This document shows positions 16,170 through 21,582 of a DNA stretch of 21,582 nt, piece after piece (position 1 is the stretch's first letter; each line of letters starts with the position of its first letter). Position numbers and translations under genes: made by a program. The stretch is from an uncultured Clostridia bacterium (GTDB taxonomy: Bacteria; Bacillota_A; Clostridia; TANB77; CAG-508). The stretch is taken from positions 1 to 21,582 of the forward strand of contig CANQZT010000002.1 of NCBI GenBank assembly GCA_947628335.1, read 5' to 3'. The notes below the pieces were generated by a model. The model ran no database searches. It saw only the letters and a list, made by a program, of their open reading frames with translations, and was not told the DNA's origin.

Positions 16170-16214
16170 AATATGTTTATACAATTTACATTAAGCAAAC
16201 TATGTAAACATATT
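16170..16214 (+). promoter_or_regulatory. inverted repeat in the YcxB-like leader
   Basis: AATATGTTTA (16170-16179) and TAAACATATT (16205-16214) are perfect 10-bp inverted arms separated by 25 bases. The second arm ends just before the GAGGA ribosome site. It may be a translational hairpin or an operator. Confidence 0.4.
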
Positions 16215-16230
16215 ATGCGAGGATTATAAA

Positions 16231-16737
16231 ATGACAAAATTATTTGAAAACACAACTACTTATACCCCTGAACTTTATAAAGAATTTGTTAAATTTCATA
16301 ATAAAAAATATAATTTAAAATATCATTTGTATACCCTTTTTGTTCTCGCTCTAATCGTATTTTGTATGGTTCTACAATTTTTATATGGGCGAATTTTATT
16401 AGGAATTTTATTCATTTTTATAATGTTTTTCTTTTTATGCTATCGCACTTTTCACCCATATTTTTTTGTAAAAAAAGAAGCTCGTAGTAATAAAGTTAAA
16501 AAACACCTAAAAAATACATATTCCTTTTATGATACATATATGAAAGTTAAAAATCAAAACGGAATAACAAAATTAAGATATTCTAAATTATACAAAGTAT
16601 TTAATACTAAAAAAAATTTCTACTTATACATTAATAAAACATACTCTTTCGTTCTTGATAAAAATAATTTCACTATTGGAAATGCTGATGATTTTTATAA
16701 ATTCATTAGAAAAAAATTATGGTATAAATTTTTTTAA
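16231..16737 (+). CDS. YcxB-like membrane protein
   Basis: The 168-residue protein has a short N-terminal segment (1-30), two membrane helices (about 32-50 and 53-75) and a cytosolic C-terminal domain (about 80-168). The stretch YSFYDTYMKVKNQNG, then TKLRYSKLYKVF, then NFYLYI and SFVLDK follows the pattern of YcxB-family C-terminal domains, which resemble a PH-like beta fold. No biochemical role is established for this family that I can state with confidence. The ATG follows GAGGA. The gene ends exactly where the convergent dapL gene ends, with no spare base between the two stop codons. Confidence 0.75.
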   Translation: MTKLFENTTTYTPELYKEFVKFHNKKYNLKYHLYTLFVLALIVFCMVLQFLYGRILLGILFIFIMFFFLCYRTFHPYFFVKKEARSNKVKKHLKNTYSFYDTYMKVKNQNGITKLRYSKLYKVFNTKKNFYLYINKTYSFVLDKNNFTIGNADDFYKFIRKKLWYKFF

Positions 16738-17979
16738 CTATTCAGCACTAGTAATATTTTTTATTCTCTGTATTGCTTCATATGTACTTTCTTTACTACC
16801 AAATGCAGTTAATCTAAAATATCCTTCTCCACTTGGGCCAAATCCTACTCCTGGTGTTCCTACTACATTTGCCTTTTCTAATAGATAATTAAAAAATTCC
16901 CACGATGTGTAGTTTTTTGGCACTTTTAGCCATATATATGGTGCATTTTTCCCACCATATACTTCATATCCTGCTTCTTCTAAACCTTTTCGTATAATTT
17001 TTGCATTTTCTAAATAATATGCTATATTTTCTTTTATTTGCTTCTGCCCTTCTTGCGTATATACTGATTCTGCTGCCTTTTGAGTTATATATGATACACC
17101 ATTAAATTTAGTAGCTTGGCGTCTTTTCCATACCTTATTCAAGCTTATTTTTTCTCCATTTTTGGTATACGCCATCAACATTTGTGGAATAACTGTGTAT
17201 GCACATCTTATTCCAGTAAATCCTGCAGTTTTTGAAAAACTTCTAAATTCAATAGCTACTTCTTTGGCACCTTCTATCTCATAAATACTGTGTGGTATAT
17301 TAGGTTCTGTAATAAATGCTTCATATGCTGAATCAAATAAAATAATTGATTTACTCTCTTTTGCATATTTAACCCATTTCGAAAGTTCCTCTTTTGTTAA
17401 TACTGTTCCTGTTGGATTATTCGGAAAACATAAATATATCAAATCAACTTGTTTATCTGGTAATTGAGGTACAAAATTATTTTCTGCATTTGTTTGAATA
17501 TATTCTATTTTTTCAAATTTATTTAATTTTTCATTATATTTACCTGTTCTTCCTGCCATAATATTCGTATCTAAATATACTGGATACACAGGATCTGTAA
17601 TTGCAACTATGTTGTCTTTACTAAATATTTCTCCAATATTTCCTGTATCACATTTTGCTCCATCTGATATAAATATTTCATCTTTTTTTAATGAAATTCC
17701 TTTGTCTTGATAATCATATTTTGCAATTTTCTCTCTTAAAAATTCATATCCTTGCTCTGGTCCATATCCTTTAAATGTTTCTTTTTTTACCATTTCATCT
17801 GTAGCAATATGTATCGCTTCTGCTATCTTTGGCACAAGTGGCAATGTTACATCGCCTATTCCTAAATTAATTATTTTCTTATTTGGATTGTTTTTTCTAT
17901 ATTCCTCCACTTTTTTAGCTATTGTAGAAAACAAATAACTATCTTGTAATTTTAAATAATTTTCATTAATAAGACTCAT
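16738..17979 (-). CDS. dapL: LL-diaminopimelate aminotransferase
   Basis: DapL is a PLP-dependent class I/II aminotransferase that turns tetrahydrodipicolinate directly into LL-2,6-diaminopimelate with glutamate as donor, bypassing the succinylase and acetylase routes. The 413 residues show [11 protein letters not shown] (38-48), [11 protein letters not shown] (105-115), CFPNNPTGT (184-192) and the PLP lysine Lys250 in [11 protein letters not shown]. The length and the LGIGD-T pattern are typical of DapL. The ATG lies nine bases after GAGGAGA and 15 bases after the dapF stop, so the two are co-transcribed and consecutive in the pathway. Confidence 0.95.
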   Translation of the reverse strand: MSLINENYLKLQDSYLFSTIAKKVEEYRKNNPNKKIINLGIGDVTLPLVPKIAEAIHIATDEMVKKETFKGYGPEQGYEFLREKIAKYDYQDKGISLKKDEIFISDGAKCDTGNIGEIFSKDNIVAITDPVYPVYLDTNIMAGRTGKYNEKLNKFEKIEYIQTNAENNFVPQLPDKQVDLIYLCFPNNPTGTVLTKEELSKWVKYAKESKSIILFDSAYEAFITEPNIPHSIYEIEGAKEVAIEFRSFSKTAGFTGIRCAYTVIPQMLMAYTKNGEKISLNKVWKRRQATKFNGVSYITQKAAESVYTQEGQKQIKENIAYYLENAKIIRKGLEEAGYEVYGGKNAPYIWLKVPKNYTSWEFFNYLLEKANVVGTPGVGFGPSGEGYFRLTAFGSKESTYEAIQRIKNITSAE

Positions 17980-17994
17980 TTATGTTCATCTCCT

Positions 17995-18834
17995 CTATAT
18001 TTCACCTTCAAATACAGTTTCTGCAGGTCCTGTCATATATACATGATTATTCTTTTTGTTCCATCTTATTAATAATTCTCCTCCTAACAATTGTACTGTT
18101 ACATCATCATCTACCAAATTATTTATATTACAGGCTACAACTGCTGCACATGCTCCTGTTCCACAAGCATAAGTCTCTTTAGCTCCTCTTTCCCATACTC
18201 TCATTTTTATTAAATTTCTGTTAATAATTTCTATAAATTCTATGTTTACTCTTTCTGGAAAATGCTTATCTATTTCTATAATACTTCCATATTTTTCTAC
18301 ATCCAAAGAACTTAAATTGTCTACAATCGTTACTGCATGTGGATTTCCCATAGACACACATGTAAAAATAAAATCTCTATCTAAAACTTTTATTTTTAAT
18401 TTATTTTTTTCTAATAAATTATTTTCCATTAATACAGGAATTTCTTTTGCATTTAAAATTGGTTCCCCCATATCTACTTTTACACTTTCTACTTTACCTT
18501 CTTTTACCTTTAAATCTAATTGTTTTATTCCAGATAATGTTTCTACTGTAATATTTTTTTTGTTTGTAAGACCTTTGTCATATACAAATTTTCCAACACA
18601 TCGAATTCCATTTCCACACATATTTGCTTTACTTCCATCCATATTATACATTATCATTTTAAAATCACAAATATTGCTTGAACAAATTAGAATCAACCCA
18701 TCAGATCCCACTCCAAAATGTCTATTACTAATAAAACGAGCAAATTCTGATACATCATTTGGAATATCATTTTTTGTGCAATCTACATAAACATAATCAT
18801 TTCCTAGCCCTTGCATTTTTGTAAATTTAATCAT
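17995..18834 (-). CDS. dapF: diaminopimelate epimerase
   Basis: This cofactor-free epimerase converts LL-DAP to meso-DAP, the peptidoglycan cross-linker and lysine precursor. The 279 residues carry both catalytic cysteines: Cys73 in NMCGNGIRC and Cys224 in YACGTGACA. QGLGNDYVYVD near the N-terminus, SMGNPHAV (161-168) and the length are typical. ATG 18834 follows GAGGTGA. It heads the dapF-dapL pair. The only clear signal just upstream is a terminator-like hairpin, and I could not find a convincing promoter in the 24 bases between that hairpin and the start, so its transcription source is unclear. Confidence 0.96.
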   Translation of the reverse strand: MIKFTKMQGLGNDYVYVDCTKNDIPNDVSEFARFISNRHFGVGSDGLILICSSNICDFKMIMYNMDGSKANMCGNGIRCVGKFVYDKGLTNKKNITVETLSGIKQLDLKVKEGKVESVKVDMGEPILNAKEIPVLMENNLLEKNKLKIKVLDRDFIFTCVSMGNPHAVTIVDNLSSLDVEKYGSIIEIDKHFPERVNIEFIEIINRNLIKMRVWERGAKETYACGTGACAAVVACNINNLVDDDVTVQLLGGELLIRWNKKNNHVYMTGPAETVFEGEI

Positions 18835-18858
18835 AAAATCACCTCAAAAGGTTATAAA

Positions 18859-18886
18859 AAAAAAGAATATATTTATATTCTTTTTT
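18859..18886 (-). terminator. A/T-rich terminator between the small membrane protein gene and dapF
   Basis: A 13-bp self-complementary stem (AAAAAAGAATATA against TATATTCTTTTTT) with a minimal loop is followed by T residues on the minus strand. It would end the small upstream gene; read-through may feed dapF. Confidence 0.7.
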
Positions 18887-18911
18887 AATATATGCATTTT
18901 ATATTTAAATG

Positions 18912-19139
18912 TTACTGAACAGTATTATTATGATATTTCTTTAGTAATGTAGTATAAACATCATCAATATTGTTAGTTCCCTCTTCATATATTTTCTTTA
19001 TTCTTTCTGCTTCTGCAATTTGACTGCTTTCTTCATTTGAACTTAACATGAACATTCCTACTAAAAAAATAACAAAAAATAGCATTGCAACTAATACAAA
19101 TAAAGTTATTGAACCTTTTTCTTCTTTTAATCTATTCAT
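18912..19139 (-). CDS. small single-pass membrane protein with pilin-like N-terminus
   Basis: The 75-residue protein has a charged N-terminus (MNRLKEEKG), one hydrophobic helix (about 10-30, SITLFVLVAMLFFVIFLVG) and a polar helical tail (about 33-75). The basic leader ending in Gly followed by a hydrophobic helix resembles Tad-type pseudopilin or TadE-like N-termini, but there is no Glu at +5 of the mature form and no pilus gene nearby. Function unknown. It has its own promoter (19172-19200) and the hairpin terminator at 18859, and good AGGAGG-like spacing to the ATG (TTGGAGGAAAT). Confidence 0.65.
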   Translation of the reverse strand: MNRLKEEKGSITLFVLVAMLFFVIFLVGMFMLSSNEESSQIAEAERIKKIYEEGTNNIDDVYTTLLKKYHNNTVQ

Positions 19140-19171
19140 ATTTCCTCCAAAACTTTTTTATTTCTATTAGT

Positions 19172-19200
19172 ATTATATATTATGTATATTTTTTATTCAA
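19172..19200 (-). promoter_or_regulatory. promoter for the small membrane protein gene
   Basis: TTGAAT (19200-19195), 17 bases, TATAAT (19177-19172) on the minus strand. The -35 lies inside the 3' end of cca. Confidence 0.7.
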
Positions 19201-20439
19201 GTTTTTTTTAATTTTTCTTTAAGCCATAAAATTCTTTCTTGATGCAATCTATTTGCTAACAAAATTCCCTCTTCAACACCATATTTTTTCTTTATATATT
19301 CACCATTGATCTCATTTATACACTCCTGACCTATTTTTTCAAATTCTAATGTTTCTGTTGGTATATTTCTTGTACTGCATTTGTCACAAATTACAACAAT
19401 TTGTAATCCATGCAAGCCCAGTTTTGATTTTGATATTCTTTCTATAAAACTTACTTTTTTTGCTACTGTCATATTAGAAAAAATACCACCTTTCATATGT
19501 TCTTTTACTGCAACCTTCCCATAAGCTATCCACATTTTAGGTACTCCTATTCTATTTCCTAAACTTTGGACAAGTTCTACCCCCTTTTCATCATGGCCAT
19601 AATGATGTGGATATTCCTCTTTTGAAGTTACTCCTTTTCCTAAATCATGCACTAATGCTGCAAATCTAATCCCTAAATTATCCGTTAATTCAACCGATTT
19701 GTCTACCACTATCATTGTATGATTATATGCATCTCCTTCTGGATGATATTTTAATGGTTGAAGTGCTCCTATTAAATCTTGTATTTCTTTAAAATGAATC
19801 TCTAATACATTTGCTTTTTTTAATGTATCAAAAAAAGCTGAAGGTTTGTTACTCGATAATGCTTTTTCAAATTCATGAAATACCCTTTCTTTTGATAATG
19901 TAGAAAGCTCTTGTTTTAATTCTTGCATTTGTTTTATAGTATTTTCTTCTACGAAAAATCCTGTTTTTGAAACTAATCTTGCTACTCGATATACCCTTAA
20001 TGGATCTTCTGAAAATGCATTTGTAGTTGCTCGTATTACATGATTTCTTATATCTTCTATTCCGGCCATACGGATCAATTATTTTTCCTGTTAATACTTC
20101 TTTTGCAATAGAGTTTATTGTTATATCACGCCTTGCCAAGTCTTCTTCTATTGTTACACCATCTGTTTGTATTTCAAAGTTTTTATGTCCATTACCTATT
20201 TTTCTTTCTTTTCTTGCAAGAGCAAATTCTGTACCTTCTATATCAAATACTTGAAATGCTTTTCCTCTTTCTTTTGCTTCAGGAAATAATTTTTTAAATT
20301 TTTCTTTTGTAATTCCAGTTACACAATAATCTTTATCATATATAGGTTTTCTCATTATTTCATCTCTAATTGCTCCACCAACTAAATATAATTTTCCCCC
20401 ATTTTCATCTATTATTTTTGCAATTTTTTCAATCTCCAT
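19197..20439 (-). CDS. cca: tRNA CCA-adding enzyme with HD domain, one +1 frame break
   Basis: The enzyme adds or repairs the 3' CCA of tRNAs. ATG 20439 follows AAAGGAG. The first 125 codons hold LVGGAIRD (19-26), the catalytic Asp35/Asp37 in YDKDY and LARRDITINS (101-110). Then C20064 breaks the frame. Skipping it gives residues 126-413: GIEDIRNHVI, EDPLRVYRVARL, and an HD phosphohydrolase domain with His264/Asp265 in ALVHDLGKG and HHYGHDEKG. The joined 413 residues match the length and order of the E. coli multifunctional Cca (412). The junction DPYG-GIEDI aligns without a gap to DPYNGLGDL there. As written, the first frame runs on for about 63 unrelated residues. The gene is normally essential, so decay is unlikely. 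Confidence 0.9.
20061..20064 (-). other. +1 frame-break site in cca (CGGA)
   Basis: The upstream frame reads TAT GGC CGG AAT AGA. Skipping one C gives TAT GGC GGA ATA GAA, restoring DPYGGIED. It has the same CGGAA core as both flippase sites, and GGA (Gly) is the first codon in the resumed frame. Confidence 0.8.
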
Positions 20440-20473
20440 TTACACGCTCCTTTGTTTAGCATTTTGTAAATTA

Positions 20474-20502
20474 ATTATATCAAATCAAAGCTAAACTGTA
20501 AA
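20474..20502 (-). promoter_or_regulatory. cca promoter
   Basis: TTTACA (20502-20497), 17 bases, TATAAT (20479-20474) on the minus strand, with TGA before the -10. Its -35 lies inside the left 27-bp repeat. Confidence 0.75.
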
Positions 20503-20520
20503 TTTAATATTCACTTTTAT
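20494..20520. repeat. 27-bp direct repeat, left copy
   Basis: Identical over 27 bases and in the same orientation as 21392-21418. It begins AACTGTAAATTT and ends CACTTTTAT. The two copies bracket the HEPN-MNT pair; the starts are 898 bases apart. Confidence 0.9.
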
Positions 20521-20580
20521 CCTCAAAAATAAACAAATAAAAAATATTCTTAACAATAAGTAGTAATATTTTAATTATAG

Positions 20581-20589
20581 TGTTATAAT
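20581..20589 (+). promoter_or_regulatory. extended -10 promoter for HEPN-MNT
   Basis: TGTTATAAT about 33 bases before the chosen HEPN start, with no good -35. It lies inside the segment between the 27-bp repeats. Confidence 0.5.
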
Positions 20590-20621
20590 AATAATGTAAT
20601 CTAAAGAAAGGATTGAAAAAT

Positions 20622-21023
20622 TTGAATAATATAGATTTAATGAATTATTGGATAAAAAGTTCTGATAACGACTATGAAGTTATGCTTGATTTAAAAGAAA
20701 AAAATAGAAATACGTATTGTTTATTCTTTGGTCAACTACTTATTGAAAAATTAATAAAAGCATATTATGCAAAAATTAATAAAAATGCTCCATATGCACC
20801 TCGAGCACACGAATTAGCTTATTTGGCAAACAAAATGAATTTGAAATTAACTGAAGAACAAGAAGATATGCTTGAAACTATTTCTGATTTTAATATGGAA
20901 GCAAGATATGGAGATTACAAATATACATTTGAACTAAAATGCACAAATGAATATACTAATACATGGATTGAAAATATAAAGGAGTTAAGAAAATGGTTGA
21001 AAGAATTATTGATAGAGAAATAA
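20622..21023 (+). CDS. HEPN-domain protein of a HEPN-MNT pair
   Basis: HEPN proteins are all-helical, and many paired with MNT enzymes act as toxins, often as RNases. The 133 residues show the HEPN_dom pattern: MNYWIKSSDNDYEVM at the N-terminus, CLFFGQLLIEKLIKAYYAK in the second helix, APRAHELAYLA and MEARYGDYK. I see no R-x4-6-H motif of catalytic HEPN RNases, since the only His lies in RAHE, so nuclease activity is doubtful. I choose TTG 20622, nine bases after AAAGGA. The TTG at 20613 touches the ribosome site, and ATG 20640 is a later option. It overlaps the MNT gene by 31 bases, and the pair sits between 27-bp repeats, which suggests a mobile cassette. Confidence 0.85.
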   Translation: MNNIDLMNYWIKSSDNDYEVMLDLKEKNRNTYCLFFGQLLIEKLIKAYYAKINKNAPYAPRAHELAYLANKMNLKLTEEQEDMLETISDFNMEARYGDYKYTFELKCTNEYTNTWIENIKELRKWLKELLIEK

Positions 21024-21319
21024 TGGATATTGTAAATAAATATGCCCAAGTAATTTTAGCTCATTATAAGGTTAAAGCAATCATTTTATTTGGTTCATAT
21101 GCCAAAGGAACAAATAATGAAGATAGTGACATAGATATCGCTATTATTACTGATGACTTAAAATGTAATGATATTTTTGATGAACAATTAAATCTAAAGA
21201 AATTAAGAAGAAATATTGATTATCGTATAGAACCTCATTTAATTGAAGTATCTGATTTCGATAATATAGAAACTCCATTTGTTCAGGAAATAATAGATAC
21301 AGGAATCAAAGTGGCATAA
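20993..21319 (+). CDS. minimal nucleotidyltransferase (MNT) of a HEPN-MNT pair
   Basis: The 108-residue protein carries the nucleotidyltransferase signature GSYAKGT followed by EDSDIDIAI, giving the Gly-Ser and Asp-x-Asp metal-binding pair. In characterised type VII systems such an MNT silences its HEPN partner by attaching AMP; that role here is inferred from the pairing. The ATG at 20993 lies eight bases after AAAGGAG within the HEPN coding sequence, so the start is well supported and translation is probably coupled. A terminator follows at 21358. A stand-alone nucleotidyltransferase role is less likely given the overlap. Confidence 0.9.
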   Translation: MVERIIDREIMDIVNKYAQVILAHYKVKAIILFGSYAKGTNNEDSDIDIAIITDDLKCNDIFDEQLNLKKLRRNIDYRIEPHLIEVSDFDNIETPFVQEIIDTGIKVA

Positions 21320-21357
21320 ATAGATTAATGAAATTAATTATATCAAAAAAATCCACA

Positions 21358-21383
21358 AAAACACTTGAAAAATCAAGTGTTTT
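21358..21383 (+). terminator. intrinsic terminator after HEPN-MNT
   Basis: An 11-bp stem (AAAACACTTGA against TCAAGTGTTTT) with an AAAA loop and T residues following, 38 bases past the MNT stop and directly before the right 27-bp repeat. Confidence 0.9.
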
Positions 21384-21391
21384 TATTATTT

Positions 21392-21418
21392 AACTGTAAA
21401 TTTAATATTCACTTTTAT
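21392..21418. repeat. 27-bp direct repeat, right copy
   Basis: Identical to 20494-20520 in the same orientation. The flanking bases on both sides differ between copies, so the match has sharp edges. Confidence 0.9.
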
Positions 21419-21444
21419 ATTTACTCATATATCAATAATTTTCC

Positions 21445-21473
21445 TTGACATCCATATTATTTAAGCATATACT
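21445..21473 (+). promoter_or_regulatory. promoter for the ferredoxin oxidoreductase gene
   Basis: Consensus TTGACA (21445-21450), 17 bases, TATACT (21468-21473), 33 bases before the ATG. Confidence 0.8.
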
Positions 21474-21506
21474 TTACTTAGAAATATAAGTAAGGAGGTT
21501 CTACAT

Positions 21507-21582
21507 ATGGATGATAACTTAGTAGAAATTAGATGGCACGGTAGAGGTGGTCAAGGTGCTAAAACTGCATCTTTATTACTTG
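21507..21582 (+). CDS. 2-oxoacid:ferredoxin oxidoreductase gamma subunit, N-terminus only
   Basis: The 25 visible codons begin MDDNLVEIRWHGRGGQGAKT. The motif EIRWHGRGGQGAKTAS is the N-terminal signature of the gamma domain of pyruvate- and related 2-oxoacid:ferredoxin oxidoreductases, which make acyl-CoA and reduced ferredoxin in anaerobes. The ATG lies eight bases after TAAGGAGG. The gene runs off the window, so the exact substrate (pyruvate, 2-oxoisovalerate or 2-oxoglutarate) and the rest of the operon cannot be judged. It supports an anaerobic lifestyle. Confidence 0.85.
   Translation, partial: MDDNLVEIRWHGRGGQGAKTASLLL

Noticed and set aside
20613..20621. Earlier TTG start for the HEPN gene
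   Set aside because: AAAGGA touches it with no spacing; TTG 20622 has the normal nine bases.

Overview
The window is very AT-rich and reads as a low-GC Gram-positive chromosome, most likely an uncultured gut-type member of the Clostridia. The supporting signs are strong AGGAGG ribosome sites, several TTG and GTG starts, class-D/E-like sortases, a CadC/CadA-type metal operon, the DapL route to meso-diaminopimelate, and a pyruvate-type ferredoxin oxidoreductase gene at the right edge. No rRNA, tRNA, CRISPR array or transposase was seen.

Left part (1-4677, minus strand): a truncated topoisomerase III gene follows a sortase gene in one transcription unit. Upstream is a two-gene operon of MazF/PemK-fold proteins. 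One keeps the toxin catalytic residues and the other has lost the catalytic arginine. Both carry a similar extra N-terminal domain. A strong promoter and a 15-codon upstream ORF precede the pair.

Middle left (4678-9990, minus strand): a heavy-metal resistance operon (CadC-type repressor, free-standing HMA metallochaperone, Cd/Zn P-type ATPase) with an operator-like palindrome inside its promoter. Next come a manganese exporter (MntP) and an unusual MATE transporter fused to a cytidylate-kinase-like domain. The MATE leader carries an intrinsic terminator whose stem begins at the stop codon of a three-codon ORF, which looks like an attenuator.

Centre (10102-16737): a small membrane export-type protein, a two-component system (response regulator and histidine kinase), a divergent polysaccharide flippase gene broken by two +1 shifts, a second sortase, and a YcxB-like membrane protein.

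Right part (16738-21582): dapF-dapL make meso-DAP for peptidoglycan and lysine. Then come a small pilin-like membrane protein, a tRNA CCA-adding enzyme gene broken by one +1 shift, a HEPN-MNT toxin-antitoxin-like pair bracketed by identical 27-bp direct repeats, and the start of a 2-oxoacid:ferredoxin oxidoreductase gamma gene.

The most striking observation is that all three frame breaks (two in the flippase, one in cca) occur at an in-frame CGG codon followed by AA. In each case, reading CGGA as a single residue, with GGA (Gly) as the resumed codon, restores a protein that fits its family. By manual scan, the only other in-frame CGG codons in the window are three in the MazF-like pair. This could be systematic sequence error, or +1 frameshifting at a rare or undecoded CGG codon. 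The cca gene should be essential, so the pattern deserves direct testing.
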